A stretch of DNA of 8,340 nt from an uncultured Blautia sp. (GTDB taxonomy: Bacteria; Bacillota; Clostridia; Lachnospirales; Lachnospiraceae), in contig URWL01000068.1 in the NCBI GenBank assembly GCA_900551465.1, positions 1-8,340 on the forward strand, given 5' to 3'. The position numbers were made by a program, and so were the translations under genes. Shown here piece by piece: positions 1 to 8,340 of the stretch (the stretch's first letter is position 1; every line of letters starts with the position of its first letter). Below the pieces are notes generated by a model that saw only the letters and a list, made by a program, of their open reading frames with translations, searched no databases and was not told the origin of the DNA.

Positions 1-1
1 G

Positions 2-1411
2 ATATATGTTCTCGCTGTACTCGTGACGTCCATTGTTACAGTGAATCGCATATACAGTCTGATCATATCCATTGTCAGTGTACTGGTATTTAACTTTTTA
101 TTTACCGTCCCCAAATTTACCCTGATGGCTTATGGACGTGGCTATCCTGTCACCTTTGCTATTATGTTCATCTGTGCCTTCCTTACCGGAACGCTTACTA
201 CAAGAATGAAAACTATTGCAAAACAATCTGCCCGGGCAGCCTTTCGCACCAAAATTCTGTTTGACACTAATCAGCTTCTTCAGCAGGCGGAAGATCAGAA
301 GGCAATTCTTACTTCCACCGCCCATCAGCTTTCCAAGCTTCTGAATCGGGATATCATTATCTACCCTGTAGAAAAAAACAGCCTGAAAAACCCCCTGGTA
401 TTTTCTGCCGGAGAAAATAATACTGCTGATTCATATCTTACAGAAAATGAACGAGCTGTTGCTGACTGGGTATTAAAAAATAACAAACACGCCGGTGCCA
501 CCACACAGACTCTTACCAATGCCAAATGCCTGTATCTTGCCATACGGGTCAGTGATTCTGTTTACGGTGTTGTAGGGATCGCCGCATGCGGCCAGCCCCT
601 GGATGCCTCTGAAAATAATATCCTTCTTTCCATTCTGGGTGAATGTGCACTTGCACTGGAAAATAAAAAAAATGCCCAGGAAAAAGAAGAGGCTGCGATC
701 CTTGCCAAAAACGAGCAGCTCCGCGCCAATCTCCTAAGGGCTATTTCCCATGATCTCCGTACACCTCTGACTTCCATCTCAGGAAATGCCAGCAATCTTA
801 TCTCTAACGGTAGCTCCTTTGATGAAGACACGAAACAGACGATCTATCAGGATATTTATGATGATTCCATGTGGCTGATCAATCTTGTGGAAAATCTTTT
901 ATCGGTTACACGCCTGGAGGAAGGACGGCTGAATATCCGTATATCTGCAGAACTTGTAGATGAGGTGATACAGGAGGCGCTGCGTCATGTAAACCGCCTT
1001 TCCAAGAATCACGAAATTACGGTACACAATGAAGACGATCTTCTTCTGGCAAAAATGGATGCCAGACTGATTGTTCAGGTTCTAATCAATCTTATAGATA
1101 ATGCTATTAAATATACACCGAAAGGGTCCCATATCCAGATCAGAACATTTAAAGAAGACCAATGGGCTGTTATCTCAGTATCTGATGATGGTCCAGGTAT
1201 TGCTGATGAAAACAAAAAACAGGTATTTGATATGTTTTACAGCGGAACGCATCAGATTGCTGACAGCCGACGCAGTCTGGGTCTGGGACTTTCCCTGTGC
1301 AAATCCATAGTCAATGCCCATGGCGGAACGATCCGGGTCTCCGATCATCTGCCTCACGGCACTGTATTTACATTTACATTACCAGCCGAGGAGGTAAAGT
1401 TACATGAATAA
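2..1411 (+). CDS. kdpD: KdpD sensor histidine kinase, C-terminal part (5' end off window)
   Basis: Membrane sensor kinase of the KdpDE system, which responds to K+ limitation and turgor and phosphorylates KdpE. Residues are numbered from the GTG at 23. Hydrophobic segments at about 11-29 and 42-60, with the KdpD-like stretch FNFLFTVPKFTL, match the membrane (DUF4118) region. A GAF-like linker follows at about 80-215, with a helical stretch at 215-235. The kinase core is complete: H box ISHDLRTPLTS with phospho-acceptor His243, N box with Asn356 and Asn360, G1 box SDDGPGI at 387-393, F box VFDMFYSG, and G2 box GLGLS at 420-424. The frame stays open to the left edge (IYVLAVL before the GTG), and full KdpD proteins are about 700-900 residues with an N-terminal KdpD/USP region. 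The GTG is therefore very unlikely to be the start and the gene is cut by the window. It overlaps kdpE by 8 bases. The family call is strong; the K+ role is from family knowledge, since no kdpABC is visible here. Confidence 0.93.
   Translation: MYVLAVLVTSIVTVNRIYSLIISIVSVLVFNFLFTVPKFTLMAYGRGYPVTFAIMFICAFLTGTLTTRMKTIAKQSARAAFRTKILFDTNQLLQQAEDQKAILTSTAHQLSKLLNRDIIIYPVEKNSLKNPLVFSAGENNTADSYLTENERAVADWVLKNNKHAGATTQTLTNAKCLYLAIRVSDSVYGVVGIAACGQPLDASENNILLSILGECALALENKKNAQEKEEAAILAKNEQLRANLLRAISHDLRTPLTSISGNASNLISNGSSFDEDTKQTIYQDIYDDSMWLINLVENLLSVTRLEEGRLNIRISAELVDEVIQEALRHVNRLSKNHEITVHNEDDLLLAKMDARLIVQVLINLIDNAIKYTPKGSHIQIRTFKEDQWAVISVSDDGPGIADENKKQVFDMFYSGTHQIADSRRSLGLGLSLCKSIVNAHGGTIRVSDHLPHGTVFTFTLPAEEVKLHE
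1388..1394 (+). promoter_or_regulatory. Ribosome binding site of kdpE inside kdpD
   Basis: GAGGAGG lies 9 bases before the kdpE ATG and within the last codons of kdpD. It fixes the kdpE start at 1404 and, with the 8-base overlap, suggests translational coupling of kinase and regulator. Confidence 0.85.
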
Positions 1412-2105
1412 ACCCTTGATTCTGGTGGTTGAAGACGATTCATCTGTAAAAAATCTTATCACAACCACTTTAAAAGCACACGATTATCGTTATCTGGTTG
1501 CCGGAAACGGCGAAACAGCCATTCTGGAAGCTTCTTCTCACAATCCTGACATTGTTCTTCTGGATCTGGGGCTTCCGGATATGGATGGAGTAGAAGTCAT
1601 CCACAAAATCCGTTCCTGGTCTACCATGCCCATTATCGTCATCAGCGCACGCAGCGAGGATACTGATAAAATAGACGCACTGGATGCAGGCGCCGATGAT
1701 TATCTGACCAAACCATTTTCTGTTGAAGAACTTCTGGCAAGACTCCGGGTAGTGCAGAGACGGCTTTCCATGATGACCAACGAATCGCCGATAGAATCTT
1801 CTGTATTCGTAAATGGTGCCCTTCGTATAGACTATGCTGCTGGATGTGCCTATCTCGACGACCAGGAGCTTCATCTGACACCTATTGAATATAAGCTCCT
1901 CTGTCTTCTTTCCCGCAACGTCGGCAAAGTTCTGACTCACACCTTCATTACACAAAATATCTGGGGCAGCAACTGGGAAAATGATGTAGCATCCCTAAGA
2001 GTATTTATGGCCACTCTCCGCAAAAAGCTGGAGCAGGGTCCGGATTCCCCGCAATATATACAGACTCATATCGGAGTAGGCTACCGTATGATAAAAACAG
2101 AGTAG
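1404..2105 (+). CDS. kdpE: KdpE response regulator, OmpR/PhoB family
   Basis: A 233-residue DNA-binding response regulator, the cytoplasmic partner of KdpD. In the known system it activates the kdpFABC potassium pump operon. The receiver domain covers about 4-118: acidic pair Asp11/Asp12, phospho-acceptor Asp54 in LLDLGLPDMDG, Ser81, and Lys103 in TKPFS. The OmpR-type winged helix occupies about 135-231, with the typical LTPIEYKLLCLL and GVGYRM motifs. Length is normal for the family. The ATG is well supported by GAGGAGG 9 bases upstream, and the gene starts inside the end of kdpD (ATGAATAA arrangement), so the two are cotranscribed. It ends 21 bp before a strong hairpin terminator. The KdpE name rests on the adjacent KdpD; the OmpR-family call alone would be certain. 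Confidence 0.93.
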   Translation: MNKPLILVVEDDSSVKNLITTTLKAHDYRYLVAGNGETAILEASSHNPDIVLLDLGLPDMDGVEVIHKIRSWSTMPIIVISARSEDTDKIDALDAGADDYLTKPFSVEELLARLRVVQRRLSMMTNESPIESSVFVNGALRIDYAAGCAYLDDQELHLTPIEYKLLCLLSRNVGKVLTHTFITQNIWGSNWENDVASLRVFMATLRKKLEQGPDSPQYIQTHIGVGYRMIKTE

Positions 2106-2126
2106 AATATTACTGATTCTATGGAC

Positions 2127-2167
2127 ACAAAAAAACTGCTGTTGAAATTCAACAGCAGTTTTTTTGT
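2127..2167. terminator. Bidirectional intrinsic terminator between kdpE and hpf
   Basis: A near-perfect inverted repeat has the core stem CTGCTGTTGA/TCAACAGCAG. It is flanked by seven A on the left (2129-2135) and seven T on the right (2159-2165), and the match extends one or two bases beyond these on each side. Read from either strand, the stem is followed by a U tract. It lies 21 bp after the kdpE stop and 7 bp after the hpf stop, so one element can end both converging transcripts. Confidence 0.93.
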
Positions 2168-2174
2168 CATTTTA

Positions 2175-2702
<528 letters not shown>

Positions 2703-2710
2703 ACATCCAT

Positions 2711-2717
2711 CCCCTTT
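2711..2717 (-). promoter_or_regulatory. Ribosome binding site deciding the hpf start
   Basis: AAAGGGG on the minus strand lies 8 bases before the ATG at 2702. Two other ATGs between it and the chosen start are out of frame, so this site together with the family N-terminus selects MKFIISGKN. Confidence 0.75.
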
Positions 2718-2739
2718 GCTGTTTATTTGGGTAATACTC

Positions 2740-2759
2740 ACGCAGGATACTTTCTGCGT
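2740..2759 (-). other. Small hairpin in the hpf 5' leader
   Basis: The arms ACGCAG and CTGCGT (6 bp) enclose an 8-base loop, between the predicted transcription start near 2770 and the ribosome binding site at 2711-2717. It has no following T tract, so it is not a terminator. It may stabilise the mRNA or act as a regulatory element, or it may be chance; I recognise no known leader class. Confidence 0.4.
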
Positions 2760-2776
2760 CTATTGTTTATGAAGTC

Positions 2777-2806
2777 ATTATAACACAAACTCCTGAATTT
2801 TAACAA
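2777..2806 (-). promoter_or_regulatory. Promoter of hpf, extended -10
   Basis: On the minus strand a consensus TATAAT occupies 2782-2777, preceded by TGT (extended -10). TTGTTA at 2806-2801 matches four of six bases of the -35 consensus with an 18-base spacer. Transcription would begin near 2770, giving a leader of about 68 bases. It looks like a housekeeping sigma-A promoter. No sigma-B or sigma-H type motif was recognised. Confidence 0.7.
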
Positions 2807-2911
2807 CACTTTAGGAAATTTTTATATTATAAAAGTATAAGTCTCGTTATTTACTGATAAATACTTCGACTTCACTTCCATTTCGTCAGACACAGCGATC
2901 GGAAATCCATA
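2807..2911. other. AT-rich intergenic stretch between the GH1 gene and hpf
   Basis: It contains no gene. It holds two weak AT-only dyads: TATTTA/TAAATA around CTGA at 2848-2863, and TTTTAT/ATAAAA around ATT at 2820-2834. Neither resembles a GC-rich stem with a T tract, so I see no convincing terminator for the sugar operon. Partial read-through into hpf is possible. Confidence 0.5.
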
Positions 2912-4324
<1,413 letters not shown>

Positions 4325-5248
4325 CTATTCCCCTTTCATTTCTTTATAATGGTATAATGCACCGATCAAATTCGCGTCGTTATAAAACTTGCAATTAACA
4401 ATTTTCGGTTCTGGCACATACGGACAAATTGTACGAATCGGATGTTTCTCCAGATATGTTTTCAGACTGACTTCCAGATACTCAAGCAATAACGGCTGCT
4501 GACTGATTCCGCCTCCGATCGCAATACAATCCAGATCCAAAAGTATATTTATATTATATATCTGCACTGCCAAAGCATCTGTATAATCTTTCAGTCCCCG
4601 CAGAACCTCTTTATCTCCTGTATTTGCTCTTTGAAAAATCTGTATTCCATCATAGGATTCCCATTTTTCTCCTGTATGCGCCGCAACACATTTTGCGAGT
4701 CCCTGTGCTCCTCCTGAAATCCCCCAAAATGCTTCCAGACTATTTTCCGTCTTCCCGTTTGTACATACATAACTATATTCGCCTGCTGTATAATGACTTC
4801 CTGTATACAGTTTCCCATTGAGAATCAGCCCGCCTGCAACACCTGAACCAAGAACAACCACAGCAGAATTTTTACATCCCTTTAAGCTCCCCTGCCAATA
4901 TTCTGCAAGAGCCGCACATTTCCCATCATTTTCTATTGAAACAAAGCATCCATATCTTTCTTTTAGTTCCTCTGCCACATTTGTTTCACTTAAATAATTC
5001 AAATATCCTGCTGTTCTGCAATATCCCGTCCGGCTATTCAGCATTCCGGGCATACTTATTGCAATGCCCGAAATCTGTTCCTGATAATTTTCTACTATCT
5101 TATCTAACAGCAAATAAAAATCCTCTTTCGTATGCGTTTCATATTCCGGAGTTTTTACTTTTCCTTTCTCCAAAATAATCGCATTTTCATCCATCAGCGC
5201 ATACTTCACAAATGTGCCGCCCGCGTCAAATACAAGATAATGTTCCAT
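4325..5248 (-). CDS. ROK-family sugar kinase, possible beta-glucoside kinase
   Basis: A 307-residue ATP-dependent sugar kinase of the ROK family, predicted cytoplasmic. The N-terminal phosphate-binding motif is DAGGTFVKY (Asp8 to Tyr16). The predicted catalytic base is Asp108 in IENDGKCAALAEYW. A glycine-rich LGSGVAGG motif sits at 133-140, His152 and Gly156-Glu157 follow, and IGGGIS at 244-249 closes the nucleotide site. The cysteine-rich zinc motif of typical ROK glucokinases and repressors (CxCGxxGCxE) is missing: the corresponding stretch reads CTNGKTENSLEAF. There is no N-terminal helix-turn-helix, so it is a kinase and not a repressor. Its ATG overlaps the transporter stop by one base (TAATG), and AAAGG lies 7 bases upstream. 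Known ROK members such as Klebsiella BglK phosphorylate beta-glucosides at O6 for a phospho-beta-glucosidase. The adjacent GH1 gene supports that role, but glucose or another hexose as substrate cannot be excluded. Confidence 0.87.
   Translation of the reverse strand: MEHYLVFDAGGTFVKYALMDENAIILEKGKVKTPEYETHTKEDFYLLLDKIVENYQEQISGIAISMPGMLNSRTGYCRTAGYLNYLSETNVAEELKERYGCFVSIENDGKCAALAEYWQGSLKGCKNSAVVVLGSGVAGGLILNGKLYTGSHYTAGEYSYVCTNGKTENSLEAFWGISGGAQGLAKCVAAHTGEKWESYDGIQIFQRANTGDKEVLRGLKDYTDALAVQIYNINILLDLDCIAIGGGISQQPLLLEYLEVSLKTYLEKHPIRTICPYVPEPKIVNCKFYNDANLIGALYHYKEMKGE
4330..4336 (-). promoter_or_regulatory. Ribosome binding site of the GH1 gene inside the ROK gene
   Basis: AAAGGGG on the minus strand overlaps the last codons of the kinase gene and lies 8 bases before the GH1 ATG at 4321. 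The stop and start are only 3 bases apart, so the two genes are probably translationally coupled. Confidence 0.75.
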
Positions 5249-6693
5249 TACTCAGCCTTTCCCTTTTTTATTTTTCGCTCGTCTAATTCCTTCTTAATAT
5301 CTGCATATTTCTTGTCCAGATCATAAAAATGCATTAATACAATACAAACTGCTGTTGTAATCACAGAGATTCCGGCAAATCCAAACCTGATTGCAAGTAA
5401 AGCGGAATCTGTCTGTACGGCTGACGCCGCATCATAAGATCCCCATACAAGTAATCCTGACACAATTGCAGATGCTAATGCAGAAGCTATTTTGCCGGTG
5501 AAACCATTTACTGCTCCCTGTGTTCCCGCAAGGCTTCGACCGGTTTTCCATTCTCCATAATCCACACAGTCTGCCAACATGGAAAAATACATTACCTGTC
5601 TCATTCCCATTCCAAGTCCAAGTAATACAATCATTGCATATACAACAACAATATTCTGATAGAAAATAAACAGTACAGCATATGCAATCAGATCCATAAT
5701 TGCTCCTGCCTGCATAATATCACGTTTTGTAAATTTCTGATTCAATTTTGATGACAGCAGCTGTGTTATGATTGGCACAATCGTCAACAGAGACGTTGCG
5801 AGGCTCATTTTATTTACATCTCCAATCACATATGTAAAATAATACTGGATCGCACCAAACATACAGTAATATCCGCCAAAAAGGAAAAGGATCACGCCTA
5901 ATAATAATACAAAAGGTTTATAAGAAAATACCTCTTTTAAATCATCCAGAAAACTGTTGCCTTTCATTTTATCCCGCTTTACGATCAAAGGCGGATTAAT
6001 CTCTTCCACATTCAAAACACATATCCACATAATAATGATTACAACAATTCCCAGCACGATATTTGTATTCCGATATCCCACTGCCAGCATTGCATTCGAT
6101 GCATCCTGTCCTCCGGCAAAATAATAAACCATCGGGATCACCATTGCTGCTGATGTCAGAGAACCGAGATTTGCAAAAAAAGTCCTTGATGTAACAATTT
6201 TTGTACGTTCCAGGGCATCTGCGCTCAAGCTTGGAACAATCGTTCCCATGGGGATATTTACCAATGTGTATCCGAAGCTAAAAATCATATAAGTAATATA
6301 TGCCCAAGCCAGCTTTGCTCCTTCACTCCATTCCACAGGAACGCAGAACAAAAGAACCATACCAATCGCCAGCACCGGAGCCCCCCAGAACATCCATGGT
6401 CTGTTCCGGCCCATTTTTGTATTTGTACGGTCAATCATTACCCCAACTAAATAATCTGTCACACCGTCAAAAATCTTGGTAAATACAAACATCACTCCAA
6501 TTAATCCCGCGCCAATCTGTGCACAGTTTGTATAATAAAACAAAAGGTATGTATTGACCAAAAGGTAGGCCAGATTACATGCATAATCAGAAATTCCAAA
6601 GCCAATGCGCTGACGCCATTTAAAAAAAGTTGTATTATAGTACTCTGGCTTATGCTTCAATATACATTTATTTGGTATTATCTTTTCATTCAT
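5248..6693 (-). CDS. GPH-family (MelB-type) sugar:cation symporter
   Basis: A 481-residue inner-membrane transporter of the glycoside-pentoside-hexuronide:cation symporter family (MFS fold, about 12 membrane helices), expected to import a glycoside with Na+ or H+. The N-terminal GFGISDYACNLAY (31-43) and the cation-site helix with Asp76 and Asp80 in FDGVTDYLVGVMIDRT are clear. The loop MGRNRPW follows at 94-100. A hydrophilic central loop lies at about 228-258, and the second family motif MLADCVDYGEWKTG is at 372-385. The C-terminal tail is charged (DLDKKYADIKKELDER and a lysine-rich end), as usual in the family. Its ATG is supported by AAGGGAG ending 7-8 bases upstream. It sits between the GH51 enzyme and the ROK kinase, so it is the likely uptake route for their shared substrate. 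The exact sugar cannot be read from the sequence; beta-glucosides, xylosides and arabinosides are all known for this family. Confidence 0.93.
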   Translation of the reverse strand: MNEKIIPNKCILKHKPEYYNTTFFKWRQRIGFGISDYACNLAYLLVNTYLLFYYTNCAQIGAGLIGVMFVFTKIFDGVTDYLVGVMIDRTNTKMGRNRPWMFWGAPVLAIGMVLLFCVPVEWSEGAKLAWAYITYMIFSFGYTLVNIPMGTIVPSLSADALERTKIVTSRTFFANLGSLTSAAMVIPMVYYFAGGQDASNAMLAVGYRNTNIVLGIVVIIIMWICVLNVEEINPPLIVKRDKMKGNSFLDDLKEVFSYKPFVLLLGVILFLFGGYYCMFGAIQYYFTYVIGDVNKMSLATSLLTIVPIITQLLSSKLNQKFTKRDIMQAGAIMDLIAYAVLFIFYQNIVVVYAMIVLLGLGMGMRQVMYFSMLADCVDYGEWKTGRSLAGTQGAVNGFTGKIASALASAIVSGLLVWGSYDAASAVQTDSALLAIRFGFAGISVITTAVCIVLMHFYDLDKKYADIKKELDERKIKKGKAE

Positions 6694-6700
6694 CTCTTCT

Positions 6701-6708
6701 TCTCCCTT
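6701..6708 (-). promoter_or_regulatory. Ribosome binding site of the GPH transporter gene
   Basis: AAGGGAGA on the minus strand lies 7 bases before the ATG at 6693, in the 39-bp gap after the GH51 gene. No promoter or terminator is recognisable in this gap, in keeping with one operon. Confidence 0.75.
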
Positions 6709-6732
6709 GTCTTCATAAATTACTCTTTCCTC

Positions 6733-8250
6733 TTACTGCTCAAAGCAAAGCACCTGCACCGATGCTGCATTCATATGAACCGTAAATTCTCCATTTTCTT
6801 CCTGCGGTTTCTCTGCATCTTTCACCCGTATCCTGTCTGGATTTTCTTTTGTATTAAAGGCATGGGGATCCACACTTTCCAACACCTGTCCGGAACTGTA
6901 TTTTCTCAAATCTGAAAATGAAAGTTGAATATCCGTTTCTTCAGCCATACTTGTATTGACCAGGTTTACATATATCTTTCCATCTTTTACAGATGCAAAT
7001 ACATGTACCTTTTTTTCCTGTGAAACAATATCCAGAGCCTCTGCATCACGATGCACCTTATACATTTGAAAAATATCATAATTTGGAGTTTTAATACACG
7101 TTTCACCCTCCGTCAAAATCAACGAGTTCAAAACATTTACCGTTTGCGCCACACAGGCCATCTTTACGTCCTTACAATTTCTGTGGAAAATGTCCAGCGT
7201 TAATGCTGTGGTTATCGCATCACGCATAGTACATTGCTGAAATAATGCCGGTCTGTTTACAAAAGCCGCGCCATGCCAATTTCCCCACTCGCCTACGATC
7301 AAGTCGCATGTCGGCTTCTCACGTTTAAAATATCCTTCTTCTTCCGGCAGCGCCTCAATCCCTTCCTTTATCAGGTCTGCCTGTTCTTTGATGACTTCCT
7401 CCAATTCCATACACCCGGAAATCACGGAGTCCCATTCCTCTTCCGAATATTCCCACTCCTTTAAATTCAGATTTCCAAGATTCCAGTTATAAAAATGCAA
7501 GTCATATCCGTCAATTTCCGGTCTTCTGTATTTTCCAAGTTCTTTAAAGAAATCTTTTGTCCACTGTACCCGTTCCTGGGGTTTATTTCCATCCGGCCCA
7601 CTTGCAATCCGTTTCATAGCAGGCTGATCTGTTTCTCCTCCCTCAAGCGAAATAAAACTCGGAAAAGCTGTAGCATATTTTCGATACTCTGCCGCATACG
7701 ATTCTGCCGTCATCGTACCTCCTCCAGCCCATACTTCATTTCCGATTCCCCAAAGTTCTACGTCAAACGGCTGATCTGCTCCATTTTCTTTTCGCTTCAA
7801 TGATAACGTTGTTTCCTGCTTTCGATTGCAATACTCCATCCAATCCCGCATTTCTTCTGTGCTTCCGGTCATCATATTAATATTCAGCCATGGTTTTGCA
7901 CCGATCATTTCACATAATTTCATAAATTCATGTGTTCCAAACTGATTGGAATCTGGTTCATATGTTCCAAAATTTTCATTATAAGTAATTGGGCGTTCTT
8001 CTCTCGGTCCTATTCCATTCTTCCAATGATATGTATCGGCATAACATCCTCCCGGCCACCGAACCACCGGCGGCGCCAATTCTTTTAATGCATCTACTGC
8101 ATCTTTCCTCATTCCCCCATAATTTGGAATTGCAGAATCTTCACCAACCCAGATCCCGTCGTAAATACAGCTACCCAAAAATTCTATAAACTGACCATGA
8201 AGTTCCTTATTGATATGTCCGTTCTTTTTTTCACTGTCAATCCTGATCAT
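6733..8250 (-). CDS. GH51 alpha-L-arabinofuranosidase, intracellular
   Basis: A 505-residue glycoside hydrolase of family 51, a retaining exo-enzyme that releases terminal alpha-L-arabinofuranosyl units. It has no signal peptide, so it should act on imported material. The (beta/alpha)8 barrel contains RWPGGCYADTYHWKNGIGP (64-82). The acid/base is Glu172 in WGIGNEVW, and the nucleophile is Glu321 in VGEWGNWHG. The conserved block RDAITTALTLDIF (343-355) and the AQTVNVLNSLILTEG segment (368-382) follow. The C-terminal beta domain begins near 410. In many homologues the nucleophile is preceded by Asp (DEW), but here it is Gly. The ATG at 8250 is preferred over an in-frame GTG 12 codons upstream, because MIRI begins the barrel normally and the extension covers the ribosome binding site. 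It is the first gene of the operon visible here. Action on free arabino-oligosaccharides or on arabinosylated glucosides is equally compatible. Confidence 0.92.
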   Translation of the reverse strand: MIRIDSEKKNGHINKELHGQFIEFLGSCIYDGIWVGEDSAIPNYGGMRKDAVDALKELAPPVVRWPGGCYADTYHWKNGIGPREERPITYNENFGTYEPDSNQFGTHEFMKLCEMIGAKPWLNINMMTGSTEEMRDWMEYCNRKQETTLSLKRKENGADQPFDVELWGIGNEVWAGGGTMTAESYAAEYRKYATAFPSFISLEGGETDQPAMKRIASGPDGNKPQERVQWTKDFFKELGKYRRPEIDGYDLHFYNWNLGNLNLKEWEYSEEEWDSVISGCMELEEVIKEQADLIKEGIEALPEEEGYFKREKPTCDLIVGEWGNWHGAAFVNRPALFQQCTMRDAITTALTLDIFHRNCKDVKMACVAQTVNVLNSLILTEGETCIKTPNYDIFQMYKVHRDAEALDIVSQEKKVHVFASVKDGKIYVNLVNTSMAEETDIQLSFSDLRKYSSGQVLESVDPHAFNTKENPDRIRVKDAEKPQEENGEFTVHMNAASVQVLCFEQ

Positions 8251-8254
8251 ATTC

Positions 8255-8338
8255 TCATTTTCCCACCTTCCTGATTTTATTAACACTAATGTACATTCTT
8301 GTTTTCTTATGGAATCCCTTGAACAAATAATAGCATTG
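8255..8338 (-). other. Possible C-terminal tail of an upstream gene, cut by the window
   Basis: One minus-strand frame is open from the right edge for 27 codons and stops at a TGA at 8257-8255, 4 bp before the GH51 ATG. The tail is basic and ends NKIRKVGK. Its FKGFHKKTRM stretch loosely recalls the last helix of AraC-family regulators. An open frame of this length is expected by chance fairly often, so this is only a candidate. If it is not coding, the stretch may hold the operon promoter, but I could not recognise a good -35/-10 pair there. Confidence 0.2.
8262..8272 (-). promoter_or_regulatory. Ribosome binding site region of the GH51 gene
   Basis: AGGAAGGTGGG on the minus strand ends 11 bases before the chosen ATG at 8250, slightly longer than usual. 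An out-of-frame ATG at 8258 lies closer and starts a three-codon frame (see findings). The site lies inside the reading frame of the upstream GTG candidate, which argues against that start. Confidence 0.6.
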
Positions 8339-8340
8339 CA

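Noticed and set aside
23..25. GTG as the true start of the histidine kinase
   Set aside because: The frame stays open and hydrophobic to the left edge, and the first residues fall inside the KdpD membrane domain. The start is almost certainly off the window.
1470..1955. A 161-codon minus-strand frame opposite kdpE
   Set aside because: It is a mirror of the conserved response-regulator coding sequence, with no ribosome binding site or family resemblance.
2703..2741. A 13-codon N-terminal extension of HPF from a GTG
   Set aside because: The extension spans the leader hairpin and the ribosome binding site and does not match the family. MKFIISGKN is the usual N-terminus.
2848..2863. AT hairpin TATTTA/TAAATA as terminator of the sugar operon
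   Set aside because: The stem is only six A-T pairs and is not followed by a T tract; too weak to call.
8251..8286. A 12-codon N-terminal extension of the GH51 enzyme from a GTG
   Set aside because: It would encode the AGGAAGGTGGG ribosome binding site and adds residues not typical of the family; the ATG at 8250 is preferred.
8287..8340. A catabolite-repression (cre) site or promoter for the sugar operon
   Set aside because: TTGTTC is present on the minus strand, but no well-spaced -10 follows and no cre-like palindrome was seen. The true promoter may lie outside the window.

Overview
The window looks like chromosome from a low-GC, anaerobic Firmicute, most likely a gut clostridium of the Lachnospiraceae type. 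The reasons are an AT-leaning base composition, strong purine-rich ribosome binding sites, a long-form HPF protein, a KdpDE pair, and a compact GH51/GPH/ROK/GH1 sugar cluster. The genus assignment is inference. I saw no rRNA, tRNA, insertion sequence, CRISPR array or phage gene.

Left part, 1-2105, plus strand: the 3' portion of kdpD (its beginning lies off the window) overlaps kdpE by 8 bases. Together they form a K+/turgor two-component system. The kdpFABC pump genes are not in the window and could lie upstream. A hairpin at 2127-2167 closes this operon and also serves the gene that converges on it.

Middle, 2175-2911, minus strand: a long-form ribosome hibernation factor (hpf) with a recognisable extended -10 promoter and a small leader hairpin. 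Between it and the sugar operon lies about 100 bp of AT-rich DNA with weak dyads and no convincing GC-rich terminator.

Right part, 2912-8250, minus strand: a tight four-gene operon. In transcription order it encodes a GH51 alpha-L-arabinofuranosidase, a GPH-family sugar:cation symporter, a ROK-family sugar kinase, and a GH1 6-phospho-beta-glucosidase. Gaps are 39 bp, a 1-bp overlap, and 3 bp. None of the enzymes has a signal peptide, so they act in the cytoplasm. The set suggests uptake of an arabinosylated beta-glucoside without a PTS: the arabinose is trimmed, the ROK kinase phosphorylates the exposed glucoside at O6, and the GH1 enzyme hydrolyses the resulting 6-phospho-beta-glucoside. The operon may begin beyond the right edge.

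All genes belong to known families. The most interesting idea is this inferred kinase-plus-phosphoglucosidase route. I did not find a clearly new system.
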